Below, in pieces: positions 9,137 to 20,211 of a DNA stretch of 64,000 bases. A program made the translations under genes and the position numbers. The notes under the pieces are model-generated. The model was given only the letters and a program-made list of their open reading frames with translations. It was not told where the DNA came from and made no database searches. The stretch's first letter is position 1; each line of letters opens with the position of its first letter. Source of the DNA: Prorocentrum cordatum (lineage: Eukaryota; Sar; Dinophyceae; Prorocentrales; Prorocentraceae); NCBI GenBank assembly GCA_963575745.1, contig CAUYUJ010014546.1, positions 239,719 to 303,718 on the forward strand. Direction: 5' to 3'.

Positions 9137-9624
9137 GTTGCGGGGTACGGGAGCTGTACGAGAGAAAGCATGGCGGCAACAAAATGTACTTTGTGGGGGC
9201 TGGACTCATCGTGCGATAAGAAAATATGCGTCGACGCTCGGGCCAAACAGCGGCGCCCTCTCCTATTTGAGTTGGGATTATGCGGTCGATCGCACAGCTC
9301 TGGCGGAGAAGAGAGACCACAGGAAGAAGGGAACGTAACTGTCCAACCACAAGAACGTCTTCCTCACCTGTCCTACTGAGCTCGCTCGTGCTCTTAAGAG
9401 CGGCACAGGAGGAACCTACGCGTGAGAATGATGATTGTGTCAGCTATTCTGATCCGCGTTGTGTGATGCTGGTGGCCTCGGGCCGCAGACATGACGTCTG
9501 TCCAAAAACGTAGACAAGATGATGGCCCCAGGGTCACGTGAGTGATGAGGTGGAAGTGATGAATGGAGATCGACCTTGAGGGATGCGCGCGCTATTTTGG
9601 CACGGTCGCCTCACGATCCGTCGG
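9137..9624. repeat. Tandem duplication, copy 1 (488 bp)
   Basis: Begins GTTGCGGGGTA and ends ACGATCCGTCGG. It is closely similar along its length to 9649-10170. The 5' flank is GGAGGAGTAA in both copies, so the duplicated unit includes the edge of a GGA array. A short minus-strand ORF (MARASTHIFLSHDES...) is conserved in both copies but has no recognised homologue. Confidence 0.9.
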
Positions 9625-9648
9625 GGAGGAGGAGGAGTAAGAACTAGA

Positions 9649-10170
9649 GTTGCGGGGTATGGGAGCTGTACGAGAGAAAGCATGGCGGCAACAATCTGTA
9701 CTTTGTGGGGGTTGGACTCATCGTGCGATAAGAAGATATGCGTCGACGCTCGGGCCAAACAGCGGCGCCCTCTCCTATTTGAGTTGGGATTGTGCGGTCG
9801 ATCGCACAGCTCTGGCGGAGAAGAGAGACCACAGGAAGAAGGGAACGTAACTGTCCAACCACAAGAACGTCTTCATCACCTGTCCTACTGAGCTCGCTCG
9901 TGCTCTTAAGAGCGGCGCAGGAGGAGCCCACGCGTGGGAGTGATGATTGTGTCAGCTACTATGATCCGCGTTGTGTGATGCTGGTGGCCTCGGGCCGCAG
10001 ACATGACGTCTGTCCAGAAACGTAGGCAAGATGATGGCCCCAGGGTCGCGTGAGTGATGAGGTGGAGGTGTAGTGCCTTGACCTGGTAGGTGATAGAGGA
10101 AGTGATGAATGGAGATAGACCTTCAGGGATGCGCGCGCTATTTTGGCACGGTCGCCTCACGATCCGTCGG
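9649..10170. repeat. Tandem duplication, copy 2 (522 bp)
   Basis: Same sequence as copy 1 with scattered point differences and one 34-bp insertion near 10070-10103 (it includes TGACCTGGTAGGTGATAG). Its right end overlaps the last codons of the minus-strand ORF 10157-11362. Confidence 0.9.
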
Positions 10171-11362
10171 ACACGTTCCGATCGCGACCGCCGTAGACGA
10201 CCTCCTCGCTGAACGTGTCTGGCTCGGCACTGCTCCTGGGCGAGGGCGGCTGCTGTGGCTCGTCGGCGCTAGCCGCGCGGAGGGCCGCGTTTGCGCGCCG
10301 ACGCATGACCTTCTCCCCAGCCCTGCCGGTCTTCTTCTTCTTCTTCTTCTTCTTCTCCTTAGGGAGGTCAGCGGCGTCGTCCGGCGGGGGTTTGTTCTTG
10401 TCCTTGCCCTTGCCCTTGCCGGCTATCGCCGCAGCGTGCCCGCGGGGGCCCGTGGGCGCCATGGCCCCCGTCCTGGTCCAGGACGGGCGCGGTGTCGACG
10501 GGCTCAAAGTCGGTCTCCTGTTCGAGCCGTGGGCCGTGTTGGACTCGTCGTAGACGGTGGCCTCACCGGGTGGCGACGGAGGAGGGCCCTCTGGCGAGCA
10601 GTGGCGCGAGCGGTGGCGACGAGGCGGAATGCGCGGCACGCGCTCGCCCGAAGGGGAGCGCGCTGCGCGCGGTGGCGGCGCCGCTAGCCGCGCATGGCCA
10701 GGCGGGCGGCTCTTAGGCGACGGGGTGCCGAGCGATGCGCCGTCGAGCTCGGCCAACGGATCCTGTCCGAATCTGGGCCGGGACCCTGCGTTCGTCAGGG
10801 CCCAGTAACGCCTGCGTTCGTCTCGTTGTTGGGGGCTCCACGGACTCCGAAGGTGGTGGGGCTTCGCCGTGAAGATCGCGAGTGCGATGCCCAGCGGGAC
10901 GTTTGCATATGTGGGCCTCGAACAGCTGGTTTTCCAACCGTTGATGCTCTGCGCTTCGAAGGTAAAGCCCGCGCGGAACTCAGGATCTATCGCGTTGACG
11001 CTGAACGAGGCGCGACGGAAAACCTTTTCTGGCACCGGATCCGCATGATGCCAATTTCGCACGAAATTCGCAATCTCCTCGTCGGACTTGGTGGGCGGCC
11101 GGGCGTGGCCGGGCCGTGGCCGGCGCCTCGGGGGGAGGTGGCGCGCTTGGCGGGGCCGGGGCCATCGCGAGGGCCTTGCTGGTCGGCGGCGGCCTCGAGC
11201 GAGACATGGCTGCCGCGCGGCATCCGCTGCGCGGAGATGGTGTGCGCGACTGGGCGCGAAGGGGCCCTTGAGCCCGAACTCGGCCGCCCTGTGAAACAGG
11301 TGCTGTTGGCGCCGCGCGTCGTGACTCGTTGGACTGCTGCGCCGGGCGATCCACTGCGCCAC
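10157..11362 (-). CDS. Unidentified Arg/Pro-rich ORF, 401 codons
   Basis: I do not recognise a family. The N-terminal third is Arg/Pro-rich low complexity. The best candidate for real protein is KSDEEIANFVRNWHHADPVP through FTFEAQSINGWKTS, about residues 92-150. The C-terminal part is Pro/Ser/Arg-rich with a Lys run (from the CTT microsatellite at 10331-10356). The last residues come from tandem-duplication copy 2. Other frames are also open in this GC-rich stretch, so coding is uncertain. It could be part of a decayed element or an exon. Confidence 0.3.
   Translation of the reverse strand: MAQWIARRSSPTSHDARRQQHLFHRAAEFGLKGPFAPSRAHHLRAADAARQPCLARGRRRPARPSRWPRPRQARHLPPRRRPRPGHARPPTKSDEEIANFVRNWHHADPVPEKVFRRASFSVNAIDPEFRAGFTFEAQSINGWKTSCSRPTYANVPLGIALAIFTAKPHHLRSPWSPQQRDERRRYWALTNAGSRPRFGQDPLAELDGASLGTPSPKSRPPGHARLAAPPPRAARSPSGERVPRIPPRRHRSRHCSPEGPPPSPPGEATVYDESNTAHGSNRRPTLSPSTPRPSWTRTGAMAPTGPRGHAAAIAGKGKGKDKNKPPPDDAADLPKEKKKKKKKKTGRAGEKVMRRRANAALRAASADEPQQPPSPRSSAEPDTFSEEVVYGGRDRNVSDGS
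10331..10356 (+). repeat. (CTT)n microsatellite
   Basis: About nine CTT/TTC triplets, encoding a Lys run on the minus strand of the unidentified ORF. Confidence 0.9.
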
Positions 11363-11998
11363 CCCGGGTTCTGCGCGGCGGCGACGTCATTGACCGAGCC
11401 CCTGGCGAGGCTCGGCCTGCAGTCGATGCGAGGGCCGCGTCTTCTGCGCATCTTCCGCGGCAGACAAGGAAGACGAGGGCGCGGCGCGCGAGCGGCGAGG
11501 CGGCGGTGGGCCGGCGGGCTCTGGCGGCTTACTCTCAAGCATGGTGCCGCGCGCGCGCGCGGCAGCGGGTGGCCGCCAGCGCGCGACGGCGCGCGTCGAG
11601 AGCCCGTGCGCGGGCCCGGCGGCGCGCGAGCTACGGCTGGCAGCTCAGCGCGCCTCGGCCGGGCGGCGCGCAAGCCTGCTGGAAGAACGCGGCAGCGGAA
11701 ACGCGCGTGCCGCTTCCTGATGCTTCCTGCTGCTTCTGTGCCCGCTATGTCTGTGCATGCGCTCGCCGGCGCGCGCGTCGCAGCGAATGCTCGCCGCGGC
11801 AGCGCGGGCTCCCGGGAGCGTGCTTTCCTGGGCGGCCGCGACGCAACTTCCCCCCCACCATCCCGCGCCGCGTGACAGACCCTCCGAAAATATGAAGATG
11901 GGGAAGGGCTGATGGTTCCGAGGGGGGCGGGGCGCGCGCAGCTCCTGTGCGCATTCGCATGTAAGTCCGTAGTCGGAGGTCGGCTGGCGCTCGTGCCC
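11363..11998. other. No gene recognised; very GC-rich sequence
   Basis: All six frames are rich in Arg, Ala and Pro and show no recognisable motif. The copia RNase H tail begins to the right. This may hold the 3' non-coding end of the copia element, but no terminal repeat could be identified. Confidence 0.4.
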
Positions 11999-12420
11999 TT
12001 ACGGCGCGATGAGCTTGCCGGCCGACGTGGGAGCGACGGTATGCGGTGTATGTGGCCGCCGACGAAAGCCGCTGGCCTCGTCGTGGAGGACAGATCCATC
12101 TATGCTGCCCTCGGTCAGTCCGTCCGCGATCATGTCACGGGCATCCTCCCAGCTCAGGGCCCGCGGTTGGCCCGGGCTCAGGAGGTCGCGGAGCCAGAGC
12201 ACATGCGGCAGCAGTGAGAAAGCTGCCAAAGGCTTGGGTCTCGTCGCCGTGGCGGCTGTGTCCGCTCCCATCGACTCGAGGCAGAGTTCGATTGGCAGTG
12301 CGAGTGGCTGTTGACCACCTCGTTGACGACGTGCCGCTCCAGGGCCGCGGGGCCCTTTAAGTACTTCATGGGGTGTGGTGGCTAGAGTGAGGCCGTGATC
12401 TGTTGATCTGATCGCGGTCA
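11999..12420 (-). pseudogene. Copia RNase H, C-terminal end
   Basis: A separate minus frame carries WEDARDMIADGLTEGSIDGS. This corresponds to the conserved ADxLTK-type segment near the end of Ty1/copia polyproteins. It ends with HTVAPTSAGKLIAP at 11999. The frame starts in sequence that continues the RNase H above after a shift near 12421. Confidence 0.7.
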
Positions 12421-12822
12421 TCAGCTCACTTGTGAAGGTGCTTTGCGCAACTGTTCTGAATGCCCTGCGCCCATGCGCAAGAAGGTGGCTCCTCGCAAGG
12501 GTCGCCCTGCATCTACTACCTCCTTTTGTTCCTTGCGGAACGCTGCGTCACTGTGCATCCCGAGCATGTTTGCGCGGCGCATGGGTGGGTAGTGGATGCG
12601 TAGTGGCGTGGCCTGCGCCCGTCTCGCCAGTGTGCTGAGCTTCCGTATGCGGCCGCGCGTTTGCGCCTCTGTGTGGTGCTGAAGTGCAACTGCGTAAACG
12701 TGCAGATTCATTCGGGTGGTGGGCGTGAAAGCCATAACCATGAGCAGACTGGGGCGCAATTTGGACAGGCTCTCTGAGGCGAGCTCGGAGTTGGATTTGC
12801 TGGCCAGCACAGTGCTTCTCAT
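12421..12822 (-). pseudogene. Copia RNase H, main part
   Basis: The reading PSLLMVMAFTPTTRMNLHVY continues through AVALQHH, RIRKLSTLARRAQATPLRIH and HSDAAFRKEQKEVVDAGRPL to RGATFLRMG. This matches the RNase H that follows copia RT: an A-F/Y-TR-D start, an R-L-RW-Q helix, and the catalytic Asp in HSDAAF. It would degrade the RNA strand of the cDNA hybrid. The upstream join to RT is interrupted by the 1.3-kb insert. Confidence 0.75.
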
Positions 12823-13442
12823 TGGCTTAGTGTGTCTTGGACATGCTCTGGACGTGTCTTAATAATTTTCGGAATCTGTGTCTTGTGAGCCAACGGCAGG
12901 CATCTGAAACTTTCAAGTAAACGTTTCCGCGCGATCAACTGGACGTGATCCTGATGCGAGACGGCGCAGGCTGGAAACGGCCCCCTTCGAATTATAAGAA
13001 GCGGGCAGGTGGGCCAGCGACGCAGCGCGAGAGCGCCGATGATGAGCAATGCGGGTCGGGCGGCGCAGCGGGCATCGGCGGCAGCCAGCAGCGGCAGCAG
13101 GCAGCAGCAACGGGAGGTTGCAGCGCCAGGCGCCGCAGGAGGGAGGCGGCGGCTGCGGCGGGCAGGAGGTGCCGCAGAGAAGCTGTTTGGAGAGAGCGTC
13201 GAGCTCTTATCGTCCGTTGCCTGTCAGTCGCACTCCGACCCACCGGACTGGGAGCATGGGCGCGCGTTGAAAACGCATTGGGAACGGCCTCGACCAGGCA
13301 ACTTCAACCCTTGGCCCAGGGGAACCGGAAACATTGAGGATGTCGCCGCCGCCGCTGAGGCCGCGGTTGCGCCGCCGACGCCGCCGTCGCGATGCCGCTG
13401 ATGTCCCTGGCTCTGACGCGCGCGGGATCGAGCAGCGATTGA

Positions 13443-13479
13443 CGGGCAACGCGCGATCTCATCGCGCGTTGCCTGTCAG
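13443..13479. other. Near-perfect hairpin
   Basis: The arms GACGGGCAACGCGCGAT and ATCGCGCGTTGCCTGTC flank a three-base loop, with one G-T mismatch. It could form a cruciform or an RNA stem. Confidence 0.85.
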
Positions 13480-13595
13480 TACCAGGAACATCGCAGAGCG
13501 TTGCGAGGCAGACATGGGGGCGAAGAAAAACGAAACTGGAAATTACCCCAGTGCGACCCTACCTAGAAGTTGGAGCCCCTAGGAAACCAGCATTA

Positions 13596-13870
13596 GTTGC
13601 TAAGCTATGCTGCGCTGTGCTATGCTGTGCTGTGCTGCGCTATGCTATGCTATGCTATGCTGCGCTATGCTATGCTATGCTATGCTGGGCTACGCTATGA
13701 TATGCTGTGCTGCGCTACGCTATGTTACGCTCTGCTATGCTATGCTGTGCTCTGCTATGCTAAAGCTCGGCGAAGCTAAGATGCAGGTAAGCTAAGCTAA
13801 GATAAACCTGAGCTAAGCTTAAGCTAAGGTAAACTAAGATGACATTAACTAAGCTAAGATGAGATCAGCA
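13596..13870 (+). repeat. Pentanucleotide array, TATGC changing to TAAGC
   Basis: Units of TATGC and its variants (TGTGC, TGCGC, TACGC) run to about 13770. The array then changes to AAGCT/TAAGC variants to about 13870. ORFs through it (Met-Leu-Cys-Tyr-Ala repeats) are artefacts of the 5-bp period. Confidence 0.95.
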
Positions 13871-14159
13871 ACGCTAAGCTAAGGGGACGCAGCGAAGGGA
13901 ACCGCGGGGCGGATCCTGGGGGAACCGCCCAGGGCGGGGTCCAGTGCCCGGCCCTTTTAAGCCCACAGAGTAAGAACCCTTCTAGGCAGAGCCTAGGTAG
14001 GGAGCTATAACAAAAACGACCCCGTGGATCGACGTGGGAAACTATTCTAAATACGCAGCGCCGCGGGGACCTGGAAAAAGACAGAAAGGCGGGAGCCAGG
14101 CACTATTTTTGAAACGTGTTTTTGTTTGAAAGCTGAAAACTAATAAAAAAGCGCCCACG

Positions 14160-15037
14160 GCGCTTCCAAGACGCACTCAGGCTATTGGTTTCGGCTGAAT
14201 GCACACGATCTGGCCCAGCTGGTATCGCCGTTGTGCACGGGGAAGTGGCGTGTTCCACAGCACGAAAAACCATCCCTAACATCCAGGTCGCCTTTGCCGA
14301 AAGCATCCTCGAAACGTTGAAGCGGCATTGCCTTCTCCTGGGGTGATCCTGTGACTTTGATGTCGTCGACGTGTTTGGTGGCCAATAGGGCGAGACCGCC
14401 ATCTCTGTGTGTGGCGATGAACTCGATGTCGTATAATGTTGGGAAGGCTACGTGCATTTGACTGGTGATCGTGGTGAATTGGATGGACCAACGCCTCGGG
14501 GTATCTTTGCACCTGGTGCCTGGTTTCTCCATGTGGAAAACTCCAAGTGCTGGGTCGAAATCGTCGCGCCCCTGTACTGCGCGTGGGACTGCGGCGGCGC
14601 CAGGGGAGAGCGCCCATGTAACCTCGCACTCATCCTCGCCTGTTGCCCCGAAAGTTCCAGGTAACTGACGCCCTTCAAGAAAGCCATCTTGACGTCCCGC
14701 GCACCCATCGTCCATCCGCGGCAGGCCGCCTCGGAGACAATCGCGCGCTGGGAGTCGTGATGAGGTGCCTGCGTTTGTGGTGAACGAGATTGGCGTCGGC
14801 GTCCTTGAAGTCTCGGAGAGTCGGCCCCGCTCGGATGATCCGAACCTTATGAGATGGATCTGATACACTTCGTGTCCATTTCCGTTTGCCTACCCACCTG
14901 CAGTCAAGGATGTTGCGTGCTCCTCGCGCGGGCGCCGTGAGAAGCAGGTGGGATCTACCCATCCTTGCAGCTCCTCGAGCACAGCGGCAACGACGGCTGC
15001 GGCGCGCTCTCGGAACTCTTCGGGGTAAGCAAGTCAC
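14160..15037 (-). pseudogene. Copia reverse transcriptase (RVT_2 type)
   Basis: The pieces appear in the right order but in several frames. They are RWVGKRKWTRSV with HKVRIIRA and FKDADA (fingers), ARDVKMAFLKGVSYLEL (box A, first catalytic Asp), then ATKHVDDIKVTGSPQE (box C, both Asp kept) and FGKGDLDVRDGFSCCGTRH (the segment before the connection). The DVKMAFL and HVDDI boxes identify the Ty1/copia RT family. The sequence stops matching near 14160, where the 1.3-kb insert begins. Confidence 0.8.
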
Positions 15038-15039
15038 AT

Positions 15040-16297
15040 CACGTTCGACTGCTGCCTCCTTGGCTCCTGCCGCGAATACCCGGAGGCGTGCGCAGTGACC
15101 GTCGGGAACAGGATGCTCTTGAGTCTGTGCATCTCGTCCAGGGTCGGCATTCCCACGTGGGCGTCCCCGGCCTCGTCGGTGTCGATGGCCTCTGCGGTCT
15201 CGAGAGGTCTACCGTGGGATAGCAGTGGTGCTGGCATGCCTCTGTGCGCAGGACTTGTGGCGGAGGGTGTGACGGAGCAAGTTGGGTCTCCGTCTCTAGG
15301 ACATCCACGATGGTGACCGATCCGGTGAGCAACGCATTCGTCATGACTGCTAGTTGGTCCTGCGTTGAGGAGGTCCAGCAAGTGGCGTCGATAAAATAAT
15401 AATCGCTCAGAGAATCTTCGTGGGGCCCGTCCTCGATGGTGGATCGCCCCCCTACGTCGTGCGTGGAATCGTGGGGGCGTGTGCTGGCTTCCGAAGGATC
15501 GGCGCTGCTATCCCGAGCGTCTGCTACCCGTAGCTCATCCTTCACGCGATCTCTGAAGCAGCGCCCAGCTTCCTGTCCAAGCGTGAATAAGAGAGAAGAA
15601 CATGTGGCTGTGTTCGGGACCTAGGAGCTCGACGAGGCTTCGTCAGTCCGCCTCGAAGCTCCACCATGCGTCCACTTCGCGACTGCCTGGTCGCCACCAT
15701 GCCAGGAAGAAGCCGTCTCGACTGTCTTCGGCCGCGATGCGCTCGAGGCCGCGGCCGACTCGGATAGCTGCGGCACTGTTAAGATTGAAAACGTTTCTGG
15801 CGAAGTACTCGATGCTCAATGCCGCAGAACACTTGTTGGTGGTGACGGTGGCGACCGTGCCAGCGTCGGCAAGGCGAAAGCGTTGTTGGGTCTTAACCGA
15901 GAGGCTCATGGTATACCGTTCTACCATAATCCGTGCCTGACCGTGGGGTGTAGTAGGTTGGCTTGTAACTCCGTGTGTTGCGATCCACCGAAGTCCATGG
16001 GCCGTCGTGCATCTCCGAGGCGGTAGATCTGTTCGGCGCCTCGGTAGGTGGTGGTCATGGTGCCTTGTTGGGCACTCATCCTGACGGCTGCGGTTCGGCC
16101 CCTCCGCCCGCTTGCGTCTCTCGTGGATGGAGCTTGGTAGAAATCCACCGACTCGCCTGGCTTGAAGTCCAGGGTCTAGCCTGCGACTGTGGTGTTGGTC
16201 TTGGAGGCCCTGTTGGTGTAAGATGGCCGGGGCCTATGCGATTCGTTGCAATGCGATCTCTCTTAGCCAAGGTGAGATGCGGGCCGCCCCTGCTGTG
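15040..16297 (-). pseudogene. Copia spacer between integrase and RT
   Basis: Minus-strand sequence between recognisable integrase and RT pieces. Short open frames are present but none shows a motif I can name. Position suggests the variable linker of the polyprotein. Confidence 0.35.
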
Positions 16298-16972
16298 TCA
16301 CCCGGGAGTGCCAACATGTCCGGCAGTGTCCGTGGTTGCTGTCCGAATCGTGCGTCGTATGGTGTTACCTTCGCAAGAAATGAGAGAGTTGCCTGCGAAC
16401 TCTGCCTCAGATCGTTGCTCGGGCATACTCCCTCCCAATCCTTCGCGCCGAACTTGTTCTTCGCTACAATGCGTGGCGCTTCGTAAGATTGCGCCGCGTC
16501 GTTCGATCATCCGGGCGCCCAGGTCGGGGGCTTGTGCTCGGACCACGATGCCGCGTCGATCGATGCCTGGCTCAGCTGCGGCACAATAGGATGTCAGTGC
16601 ACAGGCTCTCTGAGGAGCGGTGCCCGACATCGCTGGAGTCACCTCCGAGGAGCTTTGCGGCGTGCCATCGTTTGGACGCCCGAAATGGGTACGGAAAAAA
16701 TGGGCACAATGCCCAACAACAGATGTTGTCCCAAACCAACAGCGGCCGCTGTTGGGCAGGCGGCCTTCTGTCTCGAATGGACACAGGCCGCGGCGGCGTG
16801 GACAGCGAACCCTGTTCAAAATGAACAGGAACTGCTGTTGGGCATTGTGCCCATTCTTTCCGTGCCCATTTCGGGCGTCCAGACTCGGTCGGCTCTGTCA
16901 TGTGCCAGATCGGGCACCGGCGGTGGGAGAAGATATCCCCTTCTACTTCCTAATCGGGAGCCGTGACCAACT
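16298..16972 (-). pseudogene. Copia integrase core, split by a foldback element
   Basis: The N-terminal part (about 16970-16882) reads EGDIFSHRRCPIWHMTEPTE, which includes the position of the first catalytic Asp. After the 209-bp insertion the core resumes with ARMIERRGAILR, EEQVRREGL and EAEFAGNSLIS. The last catalytic Glu is expected in the ERRGA segment. This is the DDE/RNase H-fold integrase of Ty1/copia elements, which would insert the cDNA. The insertion and frame changes inactivate it. Confidence 0.75.
16673..16881. mobile_element. Foldback element (MITE-like), 209 bp, inside integrase
   Basis: The terminal inverted repeats are about 48 bp. They start TGGACGCCCGAAATGGG and continue to a CCCAACAACAG-type end, with the reverse complement at 16834-16881. 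The interior includes the palindrome CAACAGCGGCCGCTGTTG. No convincing target-site duplication was found. No protein is encoded. Confidence 0.85.
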
Positions 16973-17110
16973 CGACCGAGGGTGTGATTCGTGGCGCGTC
17001 GCTGGTCCTGGCCCTGCACTCCTGGCATGCGTCAACCGCGCCGGCGATGACTTGGATGGCTGTACTCGGGCACTGGGCTTCTGTAAATAGTTTTTCCATC
17101 TGAGTCCGTG
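16950..17110 (-). pseudogene. Copia GAG-pre-integrase (zinc-binding) remnant
   Basis: The end of a 511-codon minus frame reads KLFTEAQCPSTAIQVIAGAV and then DACQECRARTSDAPR. The C-x2-C pair followed by R-R-P-type spacing resembles the second half of the GAG-pre-integrase zinc-binding domain that precedes copia integrase. The N-terminal histidines of the domain are not seen in this frame. Confidence 0.55.
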
Positions 17111-18489
17111 TAGCATGCCGCCGGCGAGCGGATCTCGCGACGCGCTTGCGATGCGTCCGCAGTTCGTAGCATGCCCAAGTTCTGAGTGGCGTCGAAACTG
17201 GCCCAGTCTCCTGGTGCATGGCCCGTCGCAGCGTCCACGGCTCGAGGTTGCGGCCGGAGACCTCTGGGAGCTCGGGGCGCTGACGGGTCAGGCGGGTGTA
17301 GTGGTTCGTCGCCGTCAGAGAGATCGTCGCGGATGGGGGCAGGCGGTGCCGGGCCGTCGATGGGGCCTCGGTCCGGGGGCGGCCCATCGGTGTTTGACTT
17401 TCCCATGATCCAAGAACTCCCGCCGCGGGATCTTGAATCTGCTGCGCTCCGGCCTCGCGGGGGAAGTTTCCGCGTTGGCCGGCGCGGCGCGCTTGGATGG
17501 CCCTGTCTGGTTCGTCGAGCCAGCGGTGCTGGCCTGGCCGCCTGGCGTGGTCAGGGCGCGCTCTATCTCGCGGCGGGTCTCGTGCATCCTGGACGCAAAT
17601 TTGGTGAATCAATTCCTCGGTGGGTAGCGCGCTTCCCTGTTTTTTGACGTGGCGTGGTTGCAGGTGGCTGCGATTGCCGCGGCAGACGGGACATTCCGTC
17701 GGGCGTTTGGTGCGTTGGCTGCTTGCCTGGCAGCTGGTGCGACGGCCGCCGTCTGCGTGCCCGCGGCGCGCTTGAGGGCTCCAGTCGCCTTCGTTCGGGC
17801 ACGGGGCTTGCCTGTTGGCGTAGGCGCGGCTGCTGTTGCCGGTGCTGGTGCTGGCGGTGCGTCGGCTTATTCCAAGCGTTCGAGTTCCTGGAGAGCCTCT
17901 GGGCTGATGCGGGCTCCTGTGGCCGGGTGGGGATCTGCCATGAGGGCGAGGAGGCCTTCCGCCGCGGCTGCGAGAGTGGCGACGCGTTGCGCCGCGCGCG
18001 CAGCTAAGCGCCATGGCCAGACCCGGAATCTCTTGGCGAGACGGTCGTGGCGACCGCTGCACCTCAACTTCCAGATGGGTGCTCGCTATAGCTGCGGACG
18101 GCCCCGTGGCTGGGAGACCGCGTAGCCCCTGGGCCCCCAAACAGCATTGCTCGAACGCAACCGCGCCCGCGCGGGGATGCGTGGCCGGTCGTTCCCGCGG
18201 CCGTGCCGTGCTGAGCCAAGTGGGGCTCGGTTGCTCGACAAAGGAGCACCGCCCGTAGTGGTGTACCCGTGCCGCCCCAACTTGTCCACAAGAGAAGATG
18301 CGTGGTGCATCTTCCGCGTAGCGTGTCCGCCGGGTCTTCTGCTTGAGTCGGTAGTTGAGACCACCGAGCGGCCCCGTGCTGCGGCAGGGCGGCGCCGCGA
18401 GCACCGCCAGCACATTGTTGGGCTCGAGGCGCTGGAGGACGTGGCGTTGGATATTAGGGCCGCCCAAATCGCGGCCAGTAGCCAAGTCA

Positions 18490-19984
18490 AAATTGTCTCC
18501 TGTGTCGAATTTTTCGCCGAATGGTGACCTGCGAGGCGCGGACTTCGCCGCCGCGCAACTCGCGCGTATCCGTGCCGGGTCCTAAGGCGCGGATCGTTGC
18601 CGGGGCGCGCGCGACGTCTGTGGCCTGGAAAGTGGGCGCTGGCAGCGCGGCGTGGAGACCAACTGCGGTCCCTGCTGCGTGCGTTTCCGCCAGATGCTCA
18701 CCGACTGGGAGCTCTCCGGCGCGTTCCATGGAAGGGTATGTCCTGGAACAGTCGTTTGAGCTGCTTCTCCGTGCCAAGGCCAGAAAGGTGTCTCCGATGT
18801 CGTCGAACACGTCTACTGCTCTCTTGGGGCGTTTCACTGGCGCATGACCTCGCTCCTGGCGTGCCTTCGCGCGTTCTACCTCCTCGGTGGGTGAGGCCAG
18901 CGACGGGGCGCTTGGTTGACGTGGAAATTCTGCCTGTTCATGCGTGTGGCATGACTTCATGTGGAAATTCTGCCTGTTCATGCGTGTGGCATGACTTCAT
19001 GTGCAGTTGATCGCTGTCTCCAGCTCGAGGTGTTGACGACGGGGCTGCCTCATTTTGGGGGTTGATGTAAATTGCCCTCGCGTCTGCCAGTGAGGCCAGA
19101 TAACGCGGGCAAGATATCCCAGCTGGTGTAAAGAGGGCCTTCCGGAGCAAGGCGTGGGCTAGAATCGCGGTGCTCTTGCGAGGTCGGAGATCCAGTGGTC
19201 TTCCTTGGGTGCAGTATATTTTCGTCTGGATCAGCAAATGCGGCTTCGCGTGCTTTGCAGAACTTCGTCGTCTCATGTGTCTTACCTTCTTGTGTCCAAT
19301 TGGCATGTAACCTTTCCTCAAGTGTCCTATTTGAGTCCGGATTGTCGGGCTGGCGGTCTGGGTTGACGAGTGCTGTTTCTCGGCGAAGCTGCCGAAGCCT
19401 CCTCGCCAAGCAGAGCAGCCGGTGCGTTCGCCAACCCTGCAATCTTTGAGCCTACCCGGGCAGAAGACCCTGCTCGGGCCCAACCGACGTGCATGACCAA
19501 TCGTGGGTGGAATTTTAACATTGCTTCTGCTTTGATTCGCTTTGCCTGGGAGGTCACTGAAGCGCTCTCCTTGCCAGTTGCCAGGAGGGCGCTCCGCCGT
19601 CCACTGCCGGGGCGCCCCGTGCACCAGGTCTTTCGGACATGTGTGCGCAACAGGCTGGCGCCGTATCGTCGTGGCGATGTGGAATGCCGTCTTGGCAGGC
19701 GACTTATTGTCTGGTTCTGGTGTGGGTCCGAGTCGGCAGAGCCTAATAATGAACAGCCTCATGCCGACTGCTGGGTTCTTGACCACTTCGATGGTGCGAT
19801 TCGGCTTGTTTGCCACGTCTTCTGCGCCACAGGGTATGTCGCATCTTTGGCACGTCAGAAATAATTGATGTAGTCGCTCTCTAGCACGATTGTACTGATA
19901 CCCAAGATAAACCCGACGGAGAAATGATTTTGGTAGGATGCGGTGTTCGCGCCAGCCGTCCGTGCTGCCGTCCGTGCTGCTCAA
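18490..19984 (-). pseudogene. Copia linker region between protease and integrase
   Basis: The minus frames are open but show no known domain. A Cys pair (LTCQRCDIPCGAED) and a basic segment are visible. A 40-bp exact tandem duplication lies inside (18921-19000). The call rests on position between the protease and GAG-pre-integrase pieces. Confidence 0.35.
18921..19000. repeat. Exact 40-bp tandem duplication
   Basis: Two identical, adjacent copies beginning GTGGAAATTCTGCCTGTTCA, at 18921-18960 and 18961-19000. Perfect identity suggests a recent event or an assembly duplication. Confidence 0.95.
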
Positions 19985-20211
19985 GAGTTCTAGCGTATGT
20001 CGTCGCGAGCTCTATCACTAGAGCGCGTTTGGGACGCGACGTTGGTTCCCTGGCCAGGAAAGCCAGGGTGCCCCACGTGGGCGCCGCAGTTCATTGCGAG
20101 CCGAGGTTCGACCGCTGCTCGGCCTCCTGGCTGGAAGGGGCAACGGCCGGAGTCGTGTCCTCCGTCCCCGTCTCCGTCTCGTCGGCGTGGGCGTGCCACT
20201 GGACGCTGCGG

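Larger units (their letters stand above)
12830..14150. other. Foreign insert between copia RT and RNase H
   Basis: About 1.3 kb without copia similarity. It holds a pentanucleotide array (13596-13870), a strong hairpin (13443-13479) and GC-rich sequence with CAG-type triplets (about 13060-13110). No gene was recognised. The copia domains on both sides would join naturally without it. Confidence 0.55.

Noticed and set aside
13597-13795. Two small Met-Leu-Cys-Tyr-Ala ORFs
   Set aside because: Read from the pentanucleotide array; the period-5 repeat gives a five-residue peptide repeat by itself.
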